The position numbers were made by a program, and so were the translations under genes. Below are positions 48,501 through 59,314 of a stretch of DNA of 64,000 nt, in pieces. Source of the DNA: Nymphaea colorata (taxonomy: Eukaryota; Streptophyta; Magnoliopsida; Nymphaeales; Nymphaeaceae); contig NC_045145.1 of assembly GCF_008831285.2 (NCBI RefSeq), positions 1,860,001-1,924,000 on the forward strand, given 5' to 3'. Under the pieces are notes generated by a model that was not told where the DNA came from, made no database searches, and saw only the letters and a list, made by a program, of their open reading frames with translations. Numbering within the stretch: position 1 is the stretch's first letter; the number at the start of each line of letters is the position of its first letter.

Positions 48501-51309
48501 GTGCTTTAAATCACTTAGAAAGTTCACTATAAATGTAACAACAATAGCAAGGATCTAAGGGAATGAAATCACATGTTTGTATCAATATGGGTGAAACTAC
48601 AAGGGATCAAACTATAGCATAAACCCATTTGTATCCATATGAACTTGTCATTTAAATCATTTAATTTAGTCATTATAGATGTAATAACAAGTGAAACGCA
48701 TTAGATATACTATAAGCGCGCAAATGAACGACTTGAATCTTATTTGTTTTCAAACAAACTTGAGATTTCGATCAACTAAATCATTCAATATGGATGCAAC
48801 AACAAGTTAAGTACATGCAATCAAATATGTGTGATCAAATGAATCACTTAAATAGCACACGTACTGATACGAACTCGTGATTTCAATACCTTAGGTCATT
48901 CACTACAAATATAACAAGTTAAACTCATTGAATTAAGTAAAAGGGATCAAACAAAAGCATAGATCCCACTTGTATCCATAAGAACTTGTGATTTCAATCA
49001 TTTAAACCGTTCATTACACATGTAATAACAAGTGAAACACATTAGATTAAATATAGGGGAACAAATTAACCACTTGAATCTTGCTCATTCTCACACAAAC
49101 TTATGATTTCAATCAAATGAATCATTCAAAATGTATGTATTAACAAGTTACAAACATTCAATTAAATATGCGTGATCAAATGAATCACTTAAATTCGACT
49201 CGTGTTTATACAAACAACTGATTTCAATCGATTATATCGCGTACTATAGATGTAACGACAAATTGAATTCTTTCGATTAACTATTAGGGATGAAACTAAT
49301 GCGTAGATACCATTTTTAACTATATGAACTTGTGTGATTTCAATCATTTAAACGTTCTTTATAAAAGTAATAAACGGTGAAACACATTAGGTATCAATTG
49401 AATGACTTGAATAAAAATCTAATGCATGAATGTGATTAAACATGCATGTTGAATGATTTAGTGGATTGAAATCACAAGCTTGAATGACCATAAATGACAT
49501 TTAAGTGATTTACTTGTTGTATTTTAGTTAATATAATTTGTTTCGCTAGTTATTACATCTATAATGAATGATTTAAATGGTTGAAACTAAAAGTTTATAT
49601 GAAAAAAAATGAAATAAGTCGTTCATTTGATCGCTTATCATTACCTTAATGCGTTTCACTTGTTATTACATGTACAATTATTGATTTTGTTGATTGAAAT
49701 CACAAGTTCAAATGGATGCAAATGGGATCTATGCATTAGTTTGATCTCTTGTAGTTAATCCAATGTGTTGAACTTGTAGTTACATCAATAGTAAGGTTCC
49801 AATGAATTGAAATTACATGTTTGTAACAAAACGAGTGGGATTTAAGCGATTCGTCTAAGCATGCATATTTCATTGAATGTGGTTCATATGATCTTTTATA
49901 GTTAATCTAATGTGTTTTACTTGTTATTATATGTATAATGAATGATTTAAGTCAGTGAAATCACCAATTCATATGGACACAAATCGGATGTATACATTAG
50001 TTTGATGCTTGTAGTTAGTCCAATAAGTAGAACTTTTTGTTCGTATCAATGCGAGTAGGATTTTTGTAATTCATTTCATCACGTCTACTTAATTAAATGT
50101 ATTTACCTTGTTGTGACATCCATATTGAATGATTTAGTTGATTGAAATTGCAAGTTTGCATGGAAATAAATAAGAATCGGGTCGTTTGTTTGATACCTTA
50201 GAGTTAATTTAAAGTGTTTCACTTTTTATTACATCTATGATGAACAATTTAAATAATTGAAACCACAAATTTATATAGATATAAATGAGATCTATGAGTT
50301 AGTTTGATCCAATCAGTTCAACTCATTGTTACATCTATTGTGAATGATCCAAGGGATTGAATTCACAAGTACGCATCAATAGAGGTGGGATTTAAGTAAT
50401 TCATTCGATCACACATATTTAATTGAATATACATAACTTCATCAAATGAATCACTTACATCCCACTCATATTTAGACGAACTTGTGCTTTAAATCCCTTA
50501 GAAAGTTCACTATAAATGTAACAACAATAGCAAGGATTTAATGGAATGAAATCACATGTTTGTATCTATACGGGTGAAACTACAAGGGATCAAACTATAG
50601 CATAAACCCCATTTGTATCCATATGAACTTGTCATTTAAATCATTTAAGTTAGTCATTATAGATGTAATAACAAGTAAAACGCATTAGATATAATATAAG
50701 CGCGCAAATGAACGACTTGAATCTTATTTGTTTTCAAACAAACTTGAGATTTCAATCAACTAAATCATTCAATATGGATGCAACAACAAGTTAAGTACAT
50801 GCAATCAAATATGTGTGATCAAATGAATCACTTAAATACCACACGTACTGATACGAACTTGTGATTTCAATACCTTAGGTCATTCACTACAAATATAACA
50901 AGTTAAACTCATTGAATTAAGTAAAAGGGATCAAACAAAAGCATAGATCCCACTTGTATCCATAAGAACTTGTGATTTCATTTAAACCGTTCATTACACA
51001 TGTAATAACAAGTGAAACACATTAGATTAAATATAGGGGAACAAATTAACCACTTGAATCTTGCTCCTTCTCACACAAACTTATGATTTCAATCAAATGA
51101 ATCATTCAAAATGTATGTATTAACAAGTTAAAAACATTCAATTAAATATGCGTGATCAAATGAATCACTTAAATTCGACTCGTGTTTATACAAACAACTG
51201 ATTTCAATCGATTATATCGCGTACTATAGATGTAACGACAAATTGAATTCTTTCGATTAACTATTAGGGATGAAACTAATGAATAGATCCCATTTTTAAC
51301 TATATGAAC
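39509..51309. repeat. Satellite higher-order repeat type 2, six units of about 1.98 kb
   Basis: Unit starts are at 39,509, 41,492, 43,479, 45,462, 47,449 and 49,431, with lengths of 1,983, 1,987, 1,983, 1,987 and 1,982 bp. The last unit is cut at 51,309. Each is a type 1 unit plus about 0.8 kb of extra related monomers in its middle (for example 40,110-40,980), again with a forward run followed by a reverse run. Confidence 0.95.
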
Positions 51310-52395
51310 TCGTGGCTCAGATTCAGATCGGTTGAAGACTGGGTTATGGGGTCAAAGAGTGGACTCGGCAACTTGGCTGGGTTATATCATAAATTTTTAT
51401 TGTGCATGTTTTCAATAATTAATAAATGAAAGAGGTGAGTCTGTTGAGACTTCATATTTGATTTTATCATCAAATAAAAATAAATGACATGTAATATGAG
51501 TATGTGTGTATATTTAGTAAAGTATACTACATTTCACAATTCAAAAACTACAAACTTCAGTATTAACCAATGCACAATAAAATAGAAAACGTACTTAGTT
51601 GACAATCCCAGCTAACTCGGCGGGCTTTGAATCGCAATAAAGGGACGATCCAAGCTGACTTGGGCAAGTACTCTTTGCAATACTCCATTCAGATCTCTCA
51701 AGTCCTCAGAGCTGCCATTTGATCTTCCTACCGACCTGTACTCCATGTTCTATTCCCTGGACATTTTCTCTTCCCCTTTTGTAAACACCTCAAATTTTTT
51801 CAAAATTTTTGAAGATCCAAAACCCAAGTTCAGATCCAAATCGAGCATTTTAGATCCAAAATTCGAATAGCGTTTGAAACGAAAAAATTTGAGCGTCGCG
51901 TGTGCATGGACGAAAATGTGTTTTTAAACGCAAGTTGCACGCTTGAGTGAGGCGACAATCAACTAAACCAAAATTGGATTTGGAGCGAGTTTGGAATCGC
52001 TCAAAATGGAGTCGACCACACATTTGTAACAAAAAAGAACCATTTCAATAATTTTATTTTATGAACAACATTTATTTATTTTACTATTTTATGAAATTTA
52101 AATTTAAAAAAAAATTGCGACCTCGCGCTTTGGCAACTATGCGATCGCGTAGACGCGCGATCAAACCCCTTTCCCCTCTCATTTTGACAAAAAAACCACT
52201 CTTTATGGGGCATTTTTTACCATTTTTAGTGGGCATTAGCCCTGCCCACATCAAAAAATGTTTTCTTGCAGGCCTAATGGCCAATCCCACCTATTTCAAT
52301 CCTATTTCTTTTACAAAAAAATTGAAAATAAGTCAAAATTAGTTGAAATTCCTATGAAAATGTTATAAAATTTTTTAAAAAAATTGAATTTTGGG
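51310..52395. other. Intergenic; no supportable gene
   Basis: The satellite stops abruptly within TATATGAACT. The following DNA is non-repetitive at this scale, AT-rich, with a C/G-rich patch at about 52,125-52,165 (GCGATCGCG words). Open frames on both strands at 52,060-52,340 overlap each other and show no domain. Confidence 0.45.
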
Positions 52396-52409
52396 TTTTG
52401 GCTCCAAAA

Positions 52410-52625
52410 TCCTCTATAAATGCCCCCCACATCCCCCCTCTTCGGCAAGAGTTAGCCCTTGGAAAAACTCTAGTGTATTCTCACTTAAAGACTTAGAGTT
52501 TTTCCCTTAGCTCTCTCTCTCCTTCTTCCTCTTTCCATTTTTCTTCTTTCTCTCCAACTTGGAGTAAGCTACAACTCTCTTGGAAACATCATATTCATTA
52601 TTTTGGAGATTATTTCAAGGTAAGT
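52410..52625 (+). promoter_or_regulatory. Possible promoter and non-coding leader exon (or LTR-like leader)
   Basis: CTCTATAAATGCC at about 52,414 is a good plant TATA box. About 200 bp later, after a CT-rich leader, TTTCAAG|GTAAGT at about 52,614-52,625 forms a strong 5' splice site. No coding exon is recognisable downstream. It could be the promoter of a non-coding or lost transcript, or the R-U5 part of an unrecognised retroelement. Confidence 0.35.
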
Positions 52626-52714
52626 CCAAGATAATTTCAAGTACGGTTGTTCATTTTCTTAAGTTATTTCTCATTAGAGGTATGTAATCATCATCCCTCC
52701 CATTTCTCTCTTAT

Positions 52715-53215
52715 TTTCTTTCTTCTCATCTTCATCTCTCCATGACCAAAAGAGATAGCACCCAACTTCTTTTTAGAGACAAGAGGCTATGCTCAAGTGC
52801 ACCAAGAGTATGAAAAGATGAGATGATTTTTCATTTCATGATTGAATCATGTTTTCTCTTTTATTGAATATAGCATTGTTTTTCTTTCTTCATTTTCTTC
52901 TCATCGTCATCTCATGACAAAAAGAAATATCACTCAACCTCTTTTTAGAGAAAAGATGCTATGCTCAAGTGCAACAGGATCATAGAAAGATGAGATGATC
53001 TTTCATTTCATGATTGAATCATGTCTTCTCTTTTATTGAATGTAGCATTGTGTTTCTTTCTTCCTTTTCTTCTCATCTTCATCTCTCCATAGCCAAAGGA
53101 GATAACACTCAATCTCTTCTTAGAGGTAAGAGGCTATGCTCAAGTGTACCGGGGGCATGAAAAGATGAGATGATCTTTCATTTTATAGTTACATTATGCC
53201 CTCTCTCTTAGTTGA
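52715..53215 (+). repeat. Three tandem units of about 175 bp
   Basis: Each unit carries TTCTTCTCATC(T/G)TCATCTC, a GAGGCTATGCTCAAGTG-like word and AAGATGAGATGAT followed by TTTCAT. The units begin near 52,721, 52,897 and 53,068. They follow directly after the leader-like segment and diverge by about one base in ten. Confidence 0.85.
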
Positions 53216-54177
53216 ATCTTTCTCTTTCCATCATCCTCTCTCTCTCTCTGTCTCTTTCCTTCCTTGAATATTGTCTATATATCATCCATGCATAGTTGCT
53301 TGGATTTTCCTTTTATATGTGAACATATGGTGGGAATGAGAGTGTGGTTAGGGGTTTTTTATTTTTATCTTCATATCAACTTTTGAGGTTGGGACTTGTC
53401 CAACCCGAGGAAAATCCTCACAAAAATGTACATGTTAATGTGCATTTGTATGTCATTTTGTGCTAGTTTCCTTTCTAATCAACCAATTAGGTACCCTAAT
53501 GAGTGCCTCATTATATTGCTTGATTTCTTTCATACCCACCGGTGGAAGAAAAATATCCCTTGTGACAAACCAAATAATAACATTCCATATTTATATAAAT
53601 CATATTTTCTAAAACGTTTTTAAAAGAAACCTTCTAATGCGGCCTTAGCGACTTAGCTTAGACTCTTGCATGAGTCCAAGCTCTCCTCCGGCTCACATTA
53701 AACTTGAAGTTGGTAATTTTAAGTTATTCCTTGATTTCTAAACTTGTGAAGGCACGCATGTATATACATATTATATATATCCATGTGTGCATAATAATCT
53801 CCCCATCTTTCTCTCTCTATGCTTTCATTTTCCATTTTACAAATTTTCATATGTGCATGAATGCGTATGCATATGTGCTCTATTTCCTCTCTTTCAAACA
53901 TTTTATTCCTCTTTTCAAGACAAATATCTTCCCTTACAGAATTTCCTATACATACCATATATACGTATGTATATTTTTCTTTTCCTCTAATGCCTCTCTT
54001 TCTTTTCAAATCAATACATCTTTTTCTCTTAAGCTTTTATATATGTGTATATGTGACGGTATGTACACATATATGCATGTCTTTCTCTATCTCTCTCTCT
54101 TTCTTTTCATCAGAGTGTTTTATCTCTTGTATTCCTTTTAACATTCTCCTCTCATGATTTTTTGTTTACCGACTTCA
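53216..54177. other. Intergenic; low-complexity pyrimidine-rich DNA
   Basis: CT-rich and TATA/CATA-rich sequence. Long open frames at 53,700-54,160 on both strands come from the low complexity: hydrophobic Ile/Phe/Tyr/Ser on plus and Lys/Arg/Glu on minus. I see no gene. Confidence 0.5.
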
Positions 54178-54505
54178 TTAAGACCACAAACCAAGTAATG
54201 ACCCAATATTGGAATCATGCTTGATGGTCTACAATCCAATCTCCTTTCAAAAAAAAAAAATTTCCTTCTTACATACGATAATTATAAAAACAAAAATCTT
54301 AGATGTATGTTGTGGTAGGAATGAATTTAGATGAATGTTGTGGTAAGAATGTTTTACATTCTTCCAATCATATAGGATGAATGTATCCATGCCTTCACCT
54401 TCACTCAATATCACTTATGATCACAAACACCACTCCAACAAACTTAAGCAAGATGAGATGAAGCTCTAACTGGGTGGTAACTGATTTCTTGGTTTGTGGT
54501 CTTAA
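54178..54505. mobile_element. MITE with TTAA target site, 328 bp
   Basis: TTAA at 54,178-54,181 is followed by GACCACAAACCAAGTAAT. The right end is ATTTCTTGGTTTGTGGTC followed by TTAA at 54,502-54,505. The terminal inverted repeats match for 14 bp and then with one mismatch. There is no open frame. A TTAA duplication is the hallmark of piggyBac-type integration, but the GACCAC end does not look like a known piggyBac terminus. Alternatively TTAA is part of the inverted repeat and the real target duplication is shorter. Confidence 0.6.
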
Positions 54506-55023
54506 GAGAACACTAAAATGTCTTCAAAATGATTTCTCAAACTTTCCAAAGGATATTTTTCAATTTTTGTGTTCCCCAAAATATTTCACATTCTCAAGCA
54601 ACTCTTCAAGAGTCATATTAAAAGTTTGAAACATCAAACTTTTAATATTTTTTTATACCGCTTATAGAATAAAAAAGATGTTTAAGTTAAAACGAAATGC
54701 ACCAATGATAAACATAGCCCTTGGGTTGATTACCCCCGGTAAAGGCGCCGGGAATGATTGATCCTCGCACCGAAGGGCGAGTCCCTTTCTTTCTTATTTC
54801 AAAACAAAACCTCATTTTTCTGGAGCACTCCAAAACCAATGAAAATTTTGGGATGCAAACACCTTTCTTCTCTTTTCCCAATTTTTCTAGTTTCCCCAAT
54901 GATTTAGTTAGAGGCGTTAGGAAATTGACACATAAAGATGATGCTCCACCTTGATGTGGAACTCAGGAAAGCACACAGCTGAAGGTTGATAGAAAAAAAC
55001 CAAAAAGGTGAAAAAAAACTCAC
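54506..55023. other. Intergenic; no supportable gene
   Basis: AT-rich, with a GC-richer patch at about 54,715-54,785 (ACCCCCGGTAAAGGCGCCGG) that resembles worn retroelement leader sequence. No exon of the HMG-box gene is seen here although this is where its second exon should follow. Confidence 0.4.
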
Positions 55024-55143
55024 AAAAAGATGAAGAAGGAGCTAGGCATTTGCCTGGGCTTGTTAGGGTCCTTCCCTTTCCCTTTCTTAGCAGCTCTCTT
55101 CCCAGCTCCGTCGCTCCCAGAGACCTTCATCTTTGTTCCCATC
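55024..55143 (-). pseudogene. Lone first coding exon of an HMGB protein
   Basis: On the minus strand TTTCAG|GATGGGAAC opens an exon coding MGTKMKVSGSDGAGKRAAKK, followed by a Lys/Gly linker and DPNKPRQMPSSFFIF. It ends at a perfect GTGAGT donor. A basic N-terminus running into DPNKPKRPxSAFFVF is the start of the HMG box of plant HMGB chromatin proteins. A coding first exon split at this point after a 5' UTR intron is typical of those genes. Here KRP is RQM. The rest of the box (the EEFR helix onward), the second exon and the acidic tail are not found in the following kilobases. This is probably a transposed or truncated exon. A remote second exon cannot be excluded. Confidence 0.65.
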
Positions 55144-58142
55144 CTGAAATCACAAGTTACTCCATCTGATCTCCCAAAAACCTCAAAAAAAACCATAGGA
55201 AAACAAAATCTGATTTCCTTGTGGTGGGCAATGGTGCAACCTTGTGTCGAGTTCCAGACAAGGAAGAGAGTTATGGATTTTTTTCGTTTTTTTGGCTTCC
55301 CTCCTTCATTGCCTTCTCCAATCATCTTGAGACTCTTCATTTCTTTGCGGTCTTCTTCGTTGATTTGATCCTTGTGTGAAATTTTTGGAATAATGTTTTT
55401 TATTTCTTTCATAAATTTCCACTTCTGTATTTCTTCAGTCCTATCAATGGCTTTTGTGATTGCAATCGGATTTGGTGTTCTTTTCCCTTGTTGCAATCGA
55501 TTTTTTTCTCCGACCTTGAGTTTATGTTGATTGATTATTAAAAATGGATGAAACCAAAGAGGATTGTGCCGATGGATGAAAGCAGCTATGCTCTTCCTCC
55601 GTTCTTTCCAATCCCAATGTATAAAAACAAATTCAAAATTAGCATACAAATTCATGAGATCGCGATGCATAGAAGCTTGATGAGTAAAAAAAAAAAACCA
55701 TAATTTTACTTCTTAAAAATATGTTTAAAAATGTGACCTTTTTAAACAACAAAAATTTGGTTGAACACGCCTATGAGCTGATTGTTCACACCCCACTTAT
55801 CACGGCGTGGGCTGGGAAGTTTGCAAGTGAAGCAGGAAAAATCAAGTTTTTCTTAAAAATAGATTTTAAGAGAAAGGGAACCTCCCTTGCCACCATTAAT
55901 GGGGTAATCGATACAAGATCTGAATTTTCTCAAGCTTGACAAGTTTTTTGTTTTCTGCACCATATGTGAGGATTGGAATTCAGATTTTTAAAGTTCATTT
56001 CAAGCAAAGACTTGGATTTGATTGAAAATATTTCTGTACTTCAAAATTTTGAAGATTGGGAGTTCATCCTTGAAAAGTAATTTTTTAATTAATCATTGAT
56101 TTTTAGCAATTGAGCCTTGAGTTGATCCCAAAAATTGCAATTTAGAAATGGAAATTGAGAATCAGAATATTGGATTTTGAATCAAATTGGGGATTCGGTA
56201 AATTTGAAGCTTTCTTCTTGAAACTAGGATCTTGGAATTGAAAATTGAAAGTTTGACCTAGACTTTAGAATTTCAAAGACAGTTTGGAATTTTAGGTTTT
56301 GAAATGTGACTTGAAAATTCTTGGAAGCCTTGGACCCAGAATTCTGTTTAGAAGCGACAATTGAATTTGGAAAAATTGGATTGAATAGTTTAAGTCTAGC
56401 TGAAATTTTTGAGAATCGGATCTTTGGGATTGAAATTTTGGGTTCAGAATGGTTGGAACTCGACCAATTCAGAATTTTTGAAAACATCTTTGGTTTTAAG
56501 ATTTTGATATTTGGATCTAGTTTTGGTATTTTGAGAGATTTGATTTGATTAGGTTGGTTTTGATCTTGAAATGAGATTAGAAAATTGGAAATTGAGAGAA
56601 CAAGTCTAGTTTTAGGAGAATTTTCCTGATTGGAAAAATTGGAATTTCCATTTTTTTTTTGAATTTTATTCAAGGTTATGAAAATTTGTTTCAGTAGATT
56701 TTTGGATTTGAAAATCGGTTTGATTTTGAGAAATATCCAATGGAATCATTTTGAAAGTTCAGGTTTTATGTCCATGTTGAAAATTTTGTGCTTCTGCGTC
56801 AAAATAAGCAAGGTGGTCAAGTTTTTGTCATAATATGACTTAATCATGGTAGCAACTCCAACTTGATTCACCAAGATTTTAGTGAATATTAGGGGGTGCA
56901 TTCATGAAGTGAGTCCATGTATGTATGAAATAAACTATATGATATTCATGCTTGACTTTATTTCTCTCCATGCATAATTAAATTTGATCTCACATACACA
57001 TAGGTCCATCATGGAGGTGGAAAATATAAGATGTTCCCCAATCCCATCCTTGATGTGGAGGAGGTGTTTGGAGGTGCTGTCTCTGAGCTTAGGTTTTGAA
57101 ATTTTAGTTTTGGAAATAGGATTTCAAAATTCATTTGATAGGCTGATTTCAGCTCATTTTTTACTAGATCCTAGGCAAAAGGAATTCATTTGTTTGAAAA
57201 TTTGGATGAATTGAGCTTTGACAAATTTTCTCTTTGGGTAGCAATATCAATTTTGTGAACTCCTCTAGGAAGAAACATTTTGAAAAATTGATTCTTGAAT
57301 TTTGATTTTGGAAATAGCTTGACTATATTGATTTTGGAAAATGGCATCATTTTGGGAGATGGTTGGATTTTTTGAAATAGGTATTGCCGAATGGGTTTTG
57401 TAGAAAATTGAATTTCTTTTGTGGTTTTGGACTTGATCAAAGTCTTTATTAATTGCTGATTTTCAAAATCATGGTAATTTCTGAAAATTTCACCAACACA
57501 CTAGACAGAAGTGTCGGTGTAAGGTATCATTGGCATGATCTAAACATAGGTAAACATTGACTATTATCAACGTCCTCTCACATCGGAAATAATCTATTAT
57601 TTCAAACATGTTAGTGGCCTACAATAAGAACTCTACTGACAGCAGGACTGTCCATTGGTAAAATATGACTTTTCATCCATTTAAATAATTTGGTGGACAC
57701 TTGATGAGTGGCTAAAAAGGTTGGGGACGAGAAACATTCAAATATCTAAATAAAATAGTCAAATAATCAACATAATATTCTACGAATAAGTCCACTTGAA
57801 TTAGAGTGGTCCAAATTTGATGTGAAAATCCGGCCACAAAGTGCTGGAATCCGTTGATAACAAAAATTAGGGTAAAATGGGGGTTTTGTAATTGTGTAGA
57901 CATTTTATATAAATTACTAAATCAAGTTGAAGGTACTAAGGTGAACAAACGTTCCAAAATTTCACGTTGAAACCTCATTCCTGGCTTGCCGCAACAACCA
58001 TGGAGAGCCTCCATGATCCACCTTGGCTAAAGTCTAAACAAGGGCACTTGCAAAGTGATCTAGGGACAGTCATCATATCTTGGCTATGAGGGAACCCTTT
58101 ACAAGCAGATGACAAGCTCAGCAGTCTGCTCTCACCTATGCA
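55144..58142. other. Intergenic; long stretch of degenerate TTGGAATTTTGAA-type repeats
   Basis: From about 55,930 to 57,450 the sequence is a diffuse low-complexity repeat of words such as TTTTGAAATTTTGG and TTGGATTTTG. This creates open frames on both strands without biological meaning. 57,450-58,142 is unremarkable AT-rich DNA. No domain is recognised. Confidence 0.5.
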
Positions 58143-58312
58143 GGGGCAGAGCCAAGGGGGGGCCCTCTTAAAAAAAAAATAAATTTACAAGTAAATTTTA
58201 GAAATTTTCACTTGTCTTATATAAAAATTTTAAAAATTATATTTCGGCGCATGTCAAAATTTAAAAACTTTAATTCGGTCCCCCTCATAAAAAAATTTCT
58301 AGCTCCACCCCA
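58143..58312. mobile_element. Small MITE-like element, about 170 bp
   Basis: Left end GCAGGGGCAGAGCC and right end AGCTCCACCCC are imperfect inverted repeats of the (C)AGGGGC(A/G)GAGC type found on plant hAT-like miniature elements. The interior is AT-rich and non-coding. The target duplication is not clear. Confidence 0.5.
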
Positions 58313-59314
58313 GTACTTGGTAGCTTCAACCACCACCAGGAAGGCATACGAGATTGAAGTAGTCGTCAAATCCCTGTCTGAGCATCCTTCATGCTTCTTC
58401 GCGCCTCCCTGTAGCCAAGCAATCATTACTTACCGACTGGCCTGATATTTGCAGGCCTTCTTCCATGGATTATGCAAGAAGACGTGCACTGTTAGATCCT
58501 AGAGAGCACGATACTTGGGACTTGGATGGTGAGAGGCCGACTCATCGGTCCTTGCGAACTAGTCCCATTTTAAAGGGAGTGGGTTGATGTCGTCCCCACT
58601 TAACTTGCATCTGTCACTCTACCTTTGAACCGGCTCCTACCTGCCATACTTGACAAGAGCCATCATACATGTTCATGGAGGCATCTCATGGTCCAGACCT
58701 TAGTATAGGGCCACGCGCTTCTCAACTCTTGCCTACATCCACTTATTGTAGCATGTCTGTCTGCCTCAGGAAGAAGTTAACCCAGCAACTCTACCAGTCA
58801 AGAGTGAACTGGCCATGCCAGCCCAGTGCCCAACTCTAGCAACAAGGCTTGGAGTGAAAATTGCAAGCTATGCATTAAAGGAGAGGAGGATATTTTGGTA
58901 ACTTATTAAAAAAATTGTCTTTTATAGTCTTTTTACTTTTTTCTATTTGCAATTTTGTCTTTATAAAAAGTTCGCTTAATGTATCTGTACCGATTCAAGC
59001 CAAAAGACAATGCTTTCTATTTGACCCAAACAGCACTGCATTTATGATTTATACATGGTACCTGCTGGTTTGGGACGATATTCACATAATTGGTATTTGT
59101 TTTCAATTACAAAAAATCAAATGAGAGAGATGGTCATCATTTTGAGTAAGTTAAAACAGCTAGACAAGACTCTGTTGATTTATTTATGCATAAGTGGTAT
59201 GCCAGTTCAGTTCAACAACACTTCAGTTTGCCGAACCCAAATCAAACAAGAGGGAGAGGGAGAGAGAGGAAGAAGAGGCAACGAAATGGAAACACACATA
59301 TTTAACCAAAATAA
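58313..59314. other. Intergenic; possible weathered LTR-like sequence
   Basis: 58,865-58,975 and 61,355-61,430 share order and words (AAGGA..GGA..ATTTTGGT, TTTATAGTCTTTTTA, TTTGTCTTTATAAAAAGTT), both on the plus strand and about 2.5 kb apart. The second lies just past a Copia RNase H fragment, so both may be LTR remnants of that element. The evidence is weak. Confidence 0.3.

Larger units (their letters stand above)
35918..51309. repeat. Satellite array of alternating inverted units, about 15.4 kb
   Basis: The basic unit is about 110-120 bp. It carries words such as GTTTCACTTGTTATTACAT, GATTTAAATGATTGAAATCAC and AGTTTGATC. About half of each higher-order unit is in one orientation and half in the other, where the words appear as ATGTAATAACAAGTGAAAC and GTGATTTCAATCATTTAAA. 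Almost no open frame of 60 codons occurs over the whole array, as expected of satellite DNA. There is no polyprotein, tRNA-like or rRNA-like sequence. Both array edges are sharp. Centromeric or pericentromeric location is possible but cannot be judged from sequence alone. Confidence 0.97.

Noticed and set aside
35918-51309. CRISPR array or viral integrant as an explanation for the repeated block
   Set aside because: Monomers are contiguous, with no unique spacers, both orientations are present, and there are no viral or polyprotein motifs. The setting is a plant nuclear genome.
53700-54160. Possible membrane protein from 98-145-codon hydrophobic frames
   Set aside because: Three overlapping frames are equally hydrophobic because the DNA is CT/TA-rich. 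There is no conserved motif and no splice context.
54178-54505. Definite piggyBac element
   Set aside because: The TTAA flanks fit, but there is no transposase and the termini do not resemble piggyBac ends. Kept only as a hypothesis.
55144-55670. Upstream part of the 216-codon minus-strand frame that ends in the HMG-box exon
   Set aside because: The TTTCAG acceptor at 55,144 separates an intron-like part from the exon. The upstream residues show no similarity to HMGB proteins.
56224-56673. Minus-strand 149-codon open frame and its plus-strand partner
   Set aside because: Both lie in degenerate TTGGAATTTTGAA repeats. Composition is Asn/Lys/Phe/Ser-rich with no motif, and equal openness on both strands points to composition.
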